Assembly: GCF_041146795.1 (NCBI RefSeq)
Contig: NC_135176.1
Location: 19,868,286-19,932,285, forward strand
Direction of reading: 5' to 3'
DNA from: Maylandia zebra
Taxonomy: Eukaryota > Chordata > Actinopteri > Cichliformes > Cichlidae
Length of the DNA: 64,000 nt
Position 1 is the stretch's first letter. Each line of letters begins with the position of its first letter. The translations under genes were made by a program, and so were the position numbers. Of the stretch, positions 46,515 through 58,140 are shown in pieces. The notes under the pieces are model-generated. The model saw nothing but the letters and a program-made list of their open reading frames with translations, did not search any database and had not been told where the DNA came from.

Positions 46515-47570
46515 TATAAATCTAATAAGAAATTGTGCTGCTGTTATTATGTTAATTTACTAACTGTTTTTATACAGTTATGTGCAAGTTTTAAGTTGTA
46601 AGTGGAATGTCACTCTTGATCAGTTTCCCTTTTTCTGCCCGTAGGATGGTTTGATATTGATGAAAATAAAAACACGAATGTCTACGTGTCAGGTTAGTAT
46701 CACCTACATATCCTTCTTCTGAATGCCAAGAAGCTGGCGTCCCATAAAGTACCTGACTCTGTTTATCACGTGGCGCTCTCTTGCTCTAATCTTTCTCTCC
46801 TGGTCTCTTCTTCTCAGGCCTGCCTCCTGACATCAGCTCCGAGGAGTTTGCAGAGCTGATGTCAAAGTGTGGGATTGTAATGAGGGACCCCATCACCGAA
46901 GAGTACAAAGTCAAACTTTACAAAGACAAAGAAGGAAATCTGAAGGGAGATGGTCTTTGCTGCTATCTAAAGGTTAGTCTGTCCTGCTCGGTCAATGCCC
47001 CAGACACGCACCATAACTGTGCAAATGTTGTCACTTAATATTGGCAATATTGGCCATAGAGGGTGCCATACGTGGAGCAACAACGTTATTTGTAGTCCTC
47101 TTGTTGAGTGGTGAGACAAATCTCCTGCTCTTGCTTTCTTTACTCTGGTCAAATGACTGTGTGTACTTGTTTGTGGTTCTCTGCAGAAGGAGTCTGTGGA
47201 TCTGGCTATACGCCTGATTGATGAGTCAGAGGTCCGAGGTTATAAACTGCATGTGGAAGCCGCACGGTTTGAGCTGAAGGGGCAGTATGACGCCAGCAAA
47301 AAGAAGAAGAAAAGCAAAGATTATAAGAAGAAGCTACAGCAGCAGCAGAAGTAAATTCTGTTTTCTGTTCTTATCTGTTTATTTCTGTGTAGCAGGAATG
47401 AACTCCTCAGTAGAAGCACTACTGGCCGCTGTTTCTTTATTCTTTGTTTTGTTTTGTAGACAGTTGGATTGGAGGCCAGAGAAAAAAGGAGACGCGAGGA
47501 AGAGGCATGAAAAAGTTGTCATCATCAGGAATATGTTCCATCCCAGTGACTTTGAGGTGTGAGAGGAACA

Positions 47571-47649
<79 letters not shown>

Positions 47650-48968
47650 CATTGTGCATTAATCTCTTTGCTCTCTGTAGGAGGACCCACTGGTGCTGAA
47701 TGAGTATCGTGAGGATCTGCGGAGTGAGTGTGAGAAGTTTGGGGAAGTTAAGAAGGTCATCCTCTTTGATGTGAGTTTGATTTCTGTATTTTGAAGGTCG
47801 TGGTAGGAAATTAGCTAAGAAAAAGTTGAGATGAAGTGGATGTGTGGCTGTATTTGTGCTGCAGAGACACCCGGACGGCGTGGCATCAGTTGCTTTTAAG
47901 GAGCCTGAGGAAGCTGATGCGTGTATTCTGTCGTTCAACGGGCGCTGGTTTGGAGGAAGGCAGCTATCTGCTCAGCTTTGGGATGGAACGACAGACTATC
48001 AGGTAAATAAAGACAACAGAAATATTGAGGTTTTGGGGGTCTTGGTGATTCACAGTCAAAAGCAGTAATACCTAGCCTGTCATATAATTAGCTCCCTGAC
48101 AAGTTGGAGTAAGTTTCACAATTTCTAAGTGACGTTTTGGTTCCTGCATGAAATGAAATCTGCGAAAGTTTTAATTGTTCCAAGGGACAGATTTCAGAGT
48201 CTGCTTCGTTTTCTGTGCTTCTGTTTGCAGTTAAAGCTTTACTTGGTTGTTCTTTCACTTTCTGACAGCTGTAATTGTCTTTAGCATTCTGTTGTACAGT
48301 TCAACATGTGCTTTGTGCCTGAAAGTTAGTACATCTTTTTTTTACTGTAGTTCATGTACATTATTGTCACTTTTTTGGGTGCTAGCAGCACTTTATTGCA
48401 TGAGGTGCTGATTAAATTTTAGGGAACATATTTATTTTATTTTAAATGTATTTTTTTAAAAGAATGTTTCGTAATTGTCCTGTTTCATGACCCAGTTTAA
48501 GGCCAAATTGAACTATCAGACAGATAGCCTGACATGTATCTCTAGAATAATTTGGTACACAGAGGAGTTCATGGTAGACTCAGTGATTGCACAGTGTCCC
48601 ATTTGGTATTTATTTAAGTAAAACAGGTTATATTTGAATTATTTTGATACGTTAGACTGCCTTAGACTCTACACGTGGTAATATCTCTCGCCTTTCATGT
48701 TCTGTACATGCAGGTAGAAGAGACGACACGCGAGCGAGAGGAGCGGCTGAAGGGTTGGTCACAGTTTTTGGAGGGTGGAGAAGGAGAACAGCAGAAGGAC
48801 TCCAAGCCTGCAGAGAGCAGCACAGCGACAGAACCTAGCGAGCCCTCCAGCACCACTGAGCCAGAGCAGCAACCCAAATCAGAACCGCAGTCCTCAGAGG
48901 AGCAACAGGAGGAGGAAGTGGACTCCACTGACAGCAGCCTAGCAGGAAGTGAGGATGAGGAAGCTTAG
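45582..48968 (+). CDS. htatsf1: HTATSF1 (Tat-SF1/CUS2 family splicing and elongation factor)
   Basis: Nine coding exons join in frame: 45582-45746, 46175-46421, 46645-46692, 46818-46972, 47187-47350, 47460-47556, 47681-47770, 47865-48002 and 48714-48968 (stop TAG). They total 1359 bases or 452 aa. The N-terminus has YTYTDPEDGTVYDWDHEKKA. RRM1 begins near residue 148 (TNVYVSGLPPDISSEEF). A lysine-rich linker (KKKKKSKDYKKKLQQQQ) leads to the second RRM, a UHM, at about 279-365 with the R-W-F motif in NGRWFGGRQL. The tail is Glu/Ser-rich and ends SLAGSEDEEA. Human HTATSF1 is 755 aa, so the acidic tail is much shorter here. The family binds SF3B1 ULMs in U2 snRNP. Two introns carry long CA tracts. 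Confidence 0.97.
46438..46510. repeat. (CA)n microsatellite in HTATSF1 intron
   Basis: About 36 CA units start 17 bases after the donor of the second coding exon. Confidence 0.97.
47574..47648. repeat. (AC)n microsatellite filling a 124-bp HTATSF1 intron
   Basis: About 37 AC units take up 75 of the 124 bases between exons ending at 47556 and starting at 47681. Only 17 bases precede it and 32 follow it. Confidence 0.97.
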
Positions 48969-49100
48969 ATACTCTCATCCTCCTTTTATGGCCCTGTGTC
49001 AACCAACTAGGATGTCCTGCTTAAAGTGAACTTTGGGAAAACTTCCTGTTGAGAAAGGGAGGAGGAATTTGGACAGTTTAAGCTGTTTTGTAATGTAGAA

Positions 49101-49106
49101 AATAAA
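49101..49106 (+). promoter_or_regulatory. HTATSF1 poly(A) signal
   Basis: AATAAA lies 133 bases after the stop codon, followed by TTGTGGTTC about 30 bases on. It is the first canonical signal in the 3'UTR. Confidence 0.75.
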
Positions 49107-49949
49107 ACTAATTTTCTCTAACCTATTTTCATCATTGTGGTTCACCCTGTAATTAGACATGCACTCAACCAGCTTGCTACACCTTACAGCGCTCCCATAA
49201 TTCAGTGCAGTTTGCTGACACTATGCATTATGGTGACAGAGCTAAATATTAATGACAAAACACAAGAGAGACTGAAACTTTGTTGGATATGAACGTGTTT
49301 GGCTTCATTATGTTTTTCATTTTATTTCACATTTGCTTTGTTTCGTTCTTTAATCACTGACAATTTTCCGAGCAGTATTGGAACATAAAATAATCACATG
49401 ATGGAAATGTGAGATTGCAAAGGGAAGAAGCCATCAGCGTTTGCACACACTGCAAAAATCATTGAGCAAAAGTTGTAAAGAAAAAACATAAAAATGGCAT
49501 AAAAATTGAAAAACGGGACTCCTTGTACATTTATTTTACTCAGCCACTTGGTACAAATTGTAAGGTGTATTTATATTCAGCATATTGCCAAATCTTCACT
49601 ACAGCTGGCTACTAAAGACATATTTACACTATAAACAACAAAAAGATGATTGCTGGTTCTAAAAAATACTTTTATTAAAGTGATTTTCAAAGACTGAACA
49701 TTACTCGGCACATCAACGACCTTAATATGAGAGGAATCTTAAAACAAGAACCAGTTAGTGAAGACAACGATGGTGGGACATCTGCTCACCTGCCTCTGTT
49801 TAAGAGTCTGATCTGTACTGCTGTGTCTATTTAGTTTGAGACATCTTTATGAAGACAGGGAGGAGAGTCACAGTTAAAACCAGATAAAGGTAGATGCACT
49901 GACAAGTGTTACAGGAGACACTCATGTCACAAAGATAGCAGCGATAGAT
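49107..49949. other. Intergenic sequence
   Basis: AT-rich sequence without a supported gene or element end. Confidence 0.5.
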
Positions 49950-50310
49950 GGGAAGGTTTACAAGATGGTAATGAAGACCTGCTGTGATCTATGGTTTGGT
50001 AACGGTGGCACTAATTAAAAGTGACCGGGATGGACATTATTATATCATCGGTGCATTTCAAGTTGAGTGTTTTGGAGGCAAGGCTGAGGTGGTTTGGACA
50101 TGTGCAGAGGAGGCATGAGGAAGGATCGTTGATGTATTGGACAAAGGGTGTTGAAGATGGAGCTGCCAGGGAGGAGGAAAAGAGGGAGAGCTCAGAGGAG
50201 GTTCATGGATGTAGGAGGACATGGAGAAGGTTAGTGTGACAGAGGAGGATGCTAGGGATAGAGTGGGATGGAGGCCACTGTGGCAACTTCTCAAGGGACA
50301 GAAGACAGAG
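49950..50310 (+). mobile_element. LINE reverse-transcriptase C-terminal relic
   Basis: Across several frames the remnant reads GKVYKMVMKTCCDLWFG, then LEARLRWFGHVQRRHEE, then VSVTEEDARDRVGWRPL. This is the order seen at the C-terminus of a common animal LINE protein, a different family from the (GATG)n LINE. Frameshifts and missing segments make it dead. Confidence 0.75.
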
Positions 50311-51675
50311 ATCAAACCGGAGACATGCTACATGGAAAAATGGCTCTGGAGGATTCCCCGACGTGAGAAGCAAAGGAAGAGCTGCAGAAACATTACGAAA
50401 ATACAGAAGAAATGTGGCTCACCAAGTAGAAAGAGTGGATAAAAAAGGAGTCCAAGCTGGAGGATGAAACCAAACTCCTGTTACAAAATGCTAAACTATG
50501 TCACGTCAGCTGATTTCAGAAGCTGGCCTTAAAAAGTGACAGAGAAAAAGGGCAAAATGAAAAAGGAGAGAGGTTCTTCTGCTCTTTTGCTTTCTCCTCA
50601 GCCCCATCAATCATTTTAATGCTCCAATTTTTTCTTTTTCGCCACTCTGCCACTTTCCACATGCCCCACTTCCTGTCCATCCTTCCTCCTCTCGTACGCC
50701 ACCAACCTATGCTCCAGTCCTCTCCTCAGCCTTCTTACCCCTTCACCTCGTCTCCCATCATTTAGTAAACTGTTAATATTACAAGTCAATATGTAAAAGG
50801 CATTAATCAGTTAGGACCAGAAGGGTTCACCTTGTACAGGCTATCACAGGGCGTGTGTCTAGTCTATTTATTTACTGCAGCTACTTTCCCTGCAGTAAAA
50901 AAATTAAATAAAAAGATACTCCCTCCAGTGATGAAAGTCTAGTACAGCATCAGTCTAATAATACAAGGCTTGTGGTAGTTTCCGTCTTCAATCACAGGCT
51001 ACATAACAAACATGTATTTGACGTAGATCATCTCTGACAAACTGTGGCCGCTTTAAATCTTTAAGAATGCAAACTATATTTGTTTAAAGGCACCATCAGC
51101 AGTTTGGGAACACACAGCATTATTTTGAGGGAATCATGTGTTTGCTAAGTATTTGCATTGCAGTTACATGTTGTGCACAATATGTTAAACCAAATGTTTC
51201 CATTTCCCCCTGTTTTTTAAATTCTTTTTCAGCCCCGAATCACTGTGAAGGTTTTACATATGCCTCGTGTGAAAACCAAACTTTATGCATGGATTTATTA
51301 ACAGCAACGAGGACAGCATCATACAAATATATTCGTTGTTCTCATCATTTAATCATGGTTAGTGTAGAACGTCTGCGTGCTACTTTGCCTCACCACTAGA
51401 TGGCACTGTAACCCTGTGGTCGCCTCTGTTAGCGGACTAACCTCATTTATCGTTGCTCTCTCTCAGTTATGTCACGGTGAAACAAAACAGCGCTGCTTCT
51501 TTAAAGAAGAGATTTAAAGTTTTGTAAACAAAAACTATTTCCACTGTTTCAAATCTGACATGTAAAATTTTATGTCAGGACTGTAAATCCACTGTGAGAC
51601 TTACTAAATATGGCTCTCAGACAGTGGTAGTAAATACTGTACACGAGTAAAGCTTTGAGGTAGTTTGTTGTAATT
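50311..51675. other. Intergenic sequence
   Basis: No supported gene. A pyrimidine-rich stretch runs from about 50575 to 50755. No repeat ends were recognised. Confidence 0.5.
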
Positions 51676-52675
51676 ATGCACTCACACACAGCTACTTCAT
51701 TAGGTACAACTGTTCACTTACTCATAAATATCTAACAAGCCAATTACACTGCAATGCATTTAGGCATGTAGACTACTGAAGTTCAAATGGGAAAGAAAGG
51801 TGATTTACGTGACTTTGAACATAGCATGCCTGATCTGAGTATTTCAGAATCGGTTAATCTACTGGGATTTTCCTGCACAACCCTGTCTAGGGTTTACAGA
51901 GAATGGTATGAAAAAGAGAAAATGTGTATTGTTGATTCAACAGTAGGCATCAGCAACTCAAACAACCACTCGTTACAACTAAGGCATGAAGAAGACCATC
52001 TCACCTCCTTAGACCTTGGAGCACATAGGCTGTAGTTCCACTCCTGTCAGCTAAGAACAGGAAACTGAGGCCACAGTTCACACAGTTTCACCAAAACAGG
52101 ACAAAAGAAGATTGGAAAAATCAAAGCTGATGAGTCACAATTTGGCATAAAAACATGAAAGCATGCATATATCCTGCCTTTTATCAGCGTCTCAAGCTGG
52201 TGCTAGTGTAACAGTGCACTTGGTACACTTCACACCCCTTTGTAACAACTGAACATTGTTTAAACACTGAAGCTTACTTGAATATTGGTGCTGACCATCC
52301 CCATCGTACTTCACAGTGGGCCCATCGTCAGATGGCTGATTCTAGCAGGATAACTTGTGATGTCACAAAGCTAAAATGATCTCAAACTGGTTTCTTGAAC
52401 AGGACAATGAGTTCTCTGTACTCAAAGGGCCTCCACAGTCACCAGATCTTAATCCAATGGAGCACCTCTGGGGTGTGATGGGATGGAAAATTTGGCTCAT
52501 GGATATGTAGCTGACTAATCTGCCATAACTGTGTGGTGCTATCATTTCAATATGAACCAAAATCTCTGAGGAATATTTCCAGCACCTTGTTGAATCTGTG
52601 CTATGAAGAATTAAGGCAACTCTGAAGGGAAAAGGGTTATCCGACATGGTACCAGTAAGTGTCTGGTGAGTGTAT
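51676..52675 (+). mobile_element. Full-length but degenerate Tc1-like element
   Basis: The left end ATGCACTCAC...TTAGGTACAACTG and the right end GGTGAGTGTAT are diverged inverted repeats about 1 kb apart. The transposase is still recognisable at the start (MGKKGDLRDFEHSMPDLSIS) and as nucleotide landmarks near the end (CCACAGTCACCAGATCTTAATCC, read as SPDLNP). Stops and indels destroy the frame. Confidence 0.88.
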
Positions 52676-53362
52676 CTTCAATTATATTCACTACATTTAT
52701 TTGTTAACTTTACGTACAAGTTATAAAGTTTATGCATTACTGGGAACTATAGATTAATTAGACAGCACTAGAAAGGTACCTAATAATTACCATTACTTGT
52801 TGTTGGTATTGAATAATGAGCGCTTGTGGTTCTTTTGGTGCCTTATTAATTCCTCTATCACTTCTTCATCCTTGTGCATTTGTTTGCATGTGCAGTTGAT
52901 CTATTTGTGAGAAAATGTGCTGCCTCAGTCTGAGCCAGGTCTCCCTTGTAAATGAGATGCCTGACTCCAGAGGGACTAACCTGGATAAATGAAGTCCTAG
53001 AACAGGCCACAAAGCTTGTAATGTACCAGCGAGTGCAGAAAGTTCACCAGGCCAAAAACACAATACTTGATTTTGAACACTGTGTTCTCTTTGTCTCAAT
53101 AAAGCATGACTGAAACATGTTTTTGTTTTGTTTTTAAAAGTAATAAAACGATGAATGAACAAAGAGGTGCAGACAGGAGATGGCTGTGGATCGCAGCAGA
53201 GACAGAGGAGGAAATGGACAAGAGCATGTGAGGGCAGGGCCCGTGTTTGCGAGTGTGTGTGTGTGTTTTCTGTTCCCTCGAGTCCACCCTGGAGATCGCT
53301 TGGGAAAAAGACCTCTAGGTCTGACTGAGGTCTGACTTGCAGCCAAGAAAAGCAAGACTAAA

Positions 53363-53395
<33 letters not shown>

Positions 53396-54756
53396 AAACC
53401 TGAGAATCAAAGAGAGAGCTGGAGGATGGCGAGGGCGTGAGAGGAAGGAGGAGCAAGAGAGATGGAGAAAGAGTGTGAACAAAGAGCTTTGTATCTGAGG
53501 AGTAATGTATGGAAAATAAAAACATTCACATGGTGTCACACACACGCACACACACACACACACTGTTGATTGGAACCATATGCTGACAGAGAGAATAATG
53601 GGAAACTGTGAATTGTTTGATTTGTTTTTCCTCTTTGTTGCATTGGGACGGGGAGAGGGCAAGATGGAGGAGTTGGAAGACACCCATGACCGTAGATGAT
53701 GATCAGCCATGGGAAATTCTGTCCACTGCATTGCATAGACAGGTCCGGTCCATTAACAGCGCGAACAGGAGGGCACTTCCATTGAGTAAAGGAGGAATTT
53801 TAGCAGCCGAGTGCCCAAGAAGACATGCAGTCAATTTAAAATCATGATTACAGGGAAATCTTATACCGAGGCTGAGTCATTTAGAAGTCATTTAGGCTGG
53901 CATCAACGACAGAAATACAGAATACTTGTTTTTACTGAAGGAAAGCAGTACATGTGACTACACGCAGCCACATTTCGATGGTGAATTAAGCTCTGCAGAG
54001 AGCCTGGGAAGTAAGGAAATTAATGCTCTAATATTTTTTTCCTATTTCACCTCAGCTCTTCTTTCCTTTCTCTTTTTTGGGGGTTTTGGTCGAGAAAGTG
54101 TGATTGATGAGGCAGGTCGAGCTGAAGACAAGCACCTGTTCATGACAGCAAACATGGATCAGAAGCCTGTGTGTGTTTTAGAAAAATAGAAAGGAAGTTC
54201 TGGCCAGTTAAACTTGTTCCTAATCACAGAAAAATGCAAAGAGGGGAAAAATAGAGGAAGAGGGGGGAAGTAAATGAGTGGGAGACAGAGAGAAAAGTGG
54301 GAGTGATTGAAAAGCCACACTGATTTGCTGCAGATGCTCCAGTTTACTGGGAAACTGACACAGGGTTGATCTTTTATAGAAGCGGGTGTGTTTATTATTG
54401 GTGCGTGGGTTTGTAAAAAAGACATTGTCCCCCAAATCTAAACCAAAGTTGGACCAGCGGAAAGACTAACAGCAGCTTAGCATTCACAGAGCGGAGGCTG
54501 CGGACTTTGAGCAAGGCAAAGAAGGTAAAGACGGCGAGAACTGAAGACGCATCAGTTTGAAAACTTTTGCAAATGCTTTTTTTCTTCTCATCGTAGTGCT
54601 GAAAAACATGAAAGCCCTTGATTACATATTGATTTGAACTCAAAACACTATGTACAGACCAGCTTTTCATTATTTGCAAGTACTCTGATCACAAAATGTT
54701 TCAAAAATCTTAATCTTGATATGAAATAATGCCCCAAAAAAGTCCTTTCTTCTGAC
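52676..54756. other. Intergenic sequence with microsatellites
   Basis: No supported gene. Simple repeats are (AG)n at 53364-53392 and (AC)n at 53537-53563. Purine-rich sequence extends around 53395-53480 and 54235-54300. Confidence 0.5.
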
Positions 54757-54939
54757 TATCCATCCATCCATCCATTTTCATCCGCTTTGTCCGGGGCCGG
54801 GTCGCGGGGGCAGCAGCCTAAGCAAAGAGGCCCAGACCTCCCTCTCCCCAGCCACCTCCTCCAGCTTATCCGGGGGAATACCAAGGCGTTCCCAGGCCAG
54901 CCGAGAGATATAATCTCTCCAGCGTGTCCTGGGTCTGCC
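54757..54939 (-). mobile_element. Short 5'-truncated LINE copy
   Basis: It is the last 180 bases of the same family as 959-1593 and 29610-30773. The minus strand encodes RPRTRWRDYISRLAWERLG and ends in a (GATG)n tail, visible as (CATC)n at 54759-54774. Homology stops after GGGTCTGCC. Confidence 0.93.
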
Positions 54940-57097
54940 TAATGTAAGTCTAATATTCGCTCTGTTTTTGGTCTCCACCAGCCTATTTAGCCTGATCATA
55001 ATCACTAACAAACCTCCAACTTCATGTTATGTTGCTGAATATGAAGTACGCATCAAAAGCTGCCAGTCACAGCTGAAAAAGGAGAACCAAATGATAAAGT
55101 TTTGAAGTGCAAACAGTTAGACCGTGTAGCTGTAAAGTTAGAACTGCCTGTGTTTGCTTACAAATAATATTAATATGAAAATACAATCAGAGTCGCTTAA
55201 AGGTTCATAAACAGGTTATAGAGGACTTCTGATGTTATTGGATGTGATAAATGGTGGTCTTCAGTGATTAGATGTCTCTTTCCAGGCCTTTTTTTGGCTA
55301 AATGAATGAGATCGTGGTGTACGCAGAACTGAATAAAAATACGTTAATGAACAGGAGGTACAGGGGTTTGGACTCAGCATGCAGTAAAGAAGGAATTTCG
55401 TGTTTATAAATGTGCGTGGTGTGAACTATTTGACAACAGCCATGTGAACGTTCAGTCATGACTAAGTCTCTCTTGCCATATTCTGTTTTCTCCCATGGGA
55501 AATGTGGTGCTGCATCCTGTGTGTCTGATGATGCATCCACTTTTTACATGGAAACTATGACTGTAACACACGCAGACTTGTTTTTGTCACTTTGAAGGAC
55601 ACTGCATTACATCAGTCCTTTAGCCAGCAACGAAGACTTAACCCCGATGTTTCACGGTTTACCGTGAAACATCGGGGCAGGTCTTTCGTGTCCAGTTGGG
55701 GAGGAGAAGCACAAACTCTCACTTGGGCGGGTTACAGAGTATATAACTGTTATACAGTTATATAAAGCAAAAATAGTCATAGTTTATAATCTTCTCCTGG
55801 GTCTATCCATTTGTTTGCCTTCCCCGTGGTCTTAAAACACGGCATTTATTTATAAAATGCCTATGCAACAACTTTAATGGGCTGTATTTTTAATTAATAT
55901 TCCTCATCGAGTCAGCATTAAATACAACCAGAGATTAATCCAAGTGCTAGTAATCATTTTGGCATTGAATATTCAGACACTACAACAGCGTCTCTGTTTC
56001 TCCTGTGAGCTGGAATCATAACTCTGACCTTTATTATGTCTCCTCTGCTTTAACACTGTGCCTCGGGCCCTTGGTTGTTATTTTAAATCTTTGCTAATTG
56101 TTGGACTTTGGCTTGGTTCCTTTCCATCACCTTATGAAATCCAGTTCATGTAATGAATGTGTATTGTGTTCTCTCCCTTTCTTTCTGTGTGTGCGCACAC
56201 GTGGTGAGTTTTACTGGCTGGCGATATCAATGTATTCGGGGCATGCTTGTGTAAATAGAGTGAGGTCACAAGTGGGGATCATTTCCACTTTCCCTTACAT
56301 GAATAATATTATTGTAAACTATCTGTGACCTGACCTTTCTGCTATAACTTTCCTGCTGAATAAAAACACATGTGGCCGATCTGGGGAAGGTTGGCCGCCA
56401 TTCGAACACTGTGTTGCTGATTGATGACATCACAGCTTCCCAGCGTGAAAGTGGCAGATTAGGGTAACTCTGGACGCTCGTAAAGCGGGAGTTTTGTGCT
56501 GTATTTTAGCTTCTAGTCATGAAAACAATAGGTGGTTTTTCTCAACAGATAATTGCATGTTTGAGGCATTTATGTATTTATATTCCACTGGTGATTGTCT
56601 CTGCCAAGTTGCTCTTTAATTTTGGACACTTTCTAGTGCTTAACGTATGTTGGGTTTGTCAGTGGATGAGCATGTGGATGTGTGTATGAGGGAAAAAAGT
56701 ATGTCCTGTCTTGAAAACACACAGAGTGTGTAGGGAAATGGGGGATGAGGATGTATTTATGTGAAGTGACGGTGGTGGCTGGGGGCATGATTTCAAGGTC
56801 GGACAGGAAATGCCTGTGCAGATGGAACAGTAATGCAGACACACTGAGAATGGTATACAGGAAACAGCCTACTCTGCAGCTGTGTGTGTGTGTGCGCTCG
56901 ACATTACCAGCAGCAGCTTGCTATTATAGAAAGAAGAAGCAATATATATGTATGTAGTAAGAGTGCAGAGATCTGTGGCATTACACGATGTCACAACTGG
57001 AAATGTGAGGCACTCTCTATCGTGCTCTCTTTTCATCCTAAACCGTAGAACAGTTTGACATTTTTTGAGTTTAACTGAACTTCTTGATATTTATCTT
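54940..57097. other. Intergenic sequence
   Basis: No supported gene. It includes the perfect hairpin at 55642-55677 and a short TG run at 56882-56893. Confidence 0.5.
55642..55677. repeat. Perfect 17-bp hairpin with 2-base loop
   Basis: CCCCGATGTTTCACGGT (55642-55658), TT, then ACCGTGAAACATCGGGG (55661-55677) are exact reverse complements. The near-zero loop suggests a cruciform-type palindrome, not an RNA precursor. Confidence 0.95.
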
Positions 57098-58140
57098 ATA
57101 GTAAGGTCCATATGTTTTTTGGACACACATTTGGGTTTTATTTTGGTAAATTTGCTTCTATACACAACTGCAGTGGATTGGAAATCAATTAAATGAGCTT
57201 AGGTTCAGACTTCAGTTTTAATTTGAGGGGTTAGCAGGAATTTTTTCATTAACTGTTAAGGAATCACAAGAATGTTTATACACAGTCCCCCTTTTTCAGG
57301 AACTTAAAATGAATCGGACCATTGACTGACAAGCAGTTTCACAGGCGGGTGAGGCCTGTTCTCTCGTTATTTCGTGATAAATTAAACAGATTAAAGATCT
57401 AGATTTGATTCAAAGTATTTAACGTCTGTTTAGTGTCTTTTCACTGGAACTCTCAATATGACGTACAAGGAAATGTTGATGCAAGTAAAGGAGGCCATCG
57501 TTAGTCTGAAAAACCAAAATAAAACTGTCAGAGAGACAGCAACAACTGCAGGAGCAGCTAATCCAACAATCTCGTACATCCTTAGAAACAAATAATGAAG
57601 TGACCAGCTCAGCAACATTGAAACCCCCCTGAAAACACTGAAGGAGATCACTGAAGGGGATGATACAGAATTATTTCAGGGGTTCAGAAAAACAACTTCA
57701 CAACATCGAATACAGTCAAGAAACACAGATAGTTTGCAACAAAGTGCAAACCACTGGTTACACTGAAGAGGAGCAAGGCCAGATTAGACACAGTTCGGGA
57801 AAAATTATTCTATCAGACTCATGTGAGGAGAAAAGTATTTAGCTCGTGATCATCATACATTACAATATCATCTGTCAAACGTGGTGGATACAGTGTTATG
57901 GCATGGGTATGTATGGCTGCCGGTCACTAGTGTTTATTGAAGATGTGACTGCTGGCAAAGGTGGCAGGATGAATTGTGAGGTGTACATGACCATACTGTC
58001 TGCTCAGATTCAGTCAAATGCTGGAAAACTGATCAGAGTTTCACATTACAAACCTAAGAGTTCAGTATATTCTTCAGTGGCGAAGTTAGTCACCTGATCT
58101 CAACACTTGAAATAGCGACGGTGAGTTTAACAGACTGACA
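57098..58140 (+). mobile_element. Tc1-like transposon, degenerate, right end missing
   Basis: The left end reads TAGTAAGGTCCATATG then TTTTTTGGACACAC. A transposase start is visible at about 57459 (MTYKEMLMQVKEAIVSLKNQ) with a stop after 45 codons. Further on, GSVMAW-type sequence survives as TGTTATGGCATGG, then SLVFIEDVTAGK and VYMTILSAQIQSNAGKL. No right TIR is seen. Relics of the same family lie at 20875-21180 and around 29555-30900. Confidence 0.85.

Noticed and set aside
50058-50467. Frames on both strands at 50 kb as a host gene
   Set aside because: The plus-strand pieces match the C-terminus of a LINE protein in several frames, so this is a retrotransposon relic.
53096-53736. Frames across the GA/CA repeats at 53 kb
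   Set aside because: They are repeat-driven Leu-Ser and Cys-Val strings without conserved sequence.
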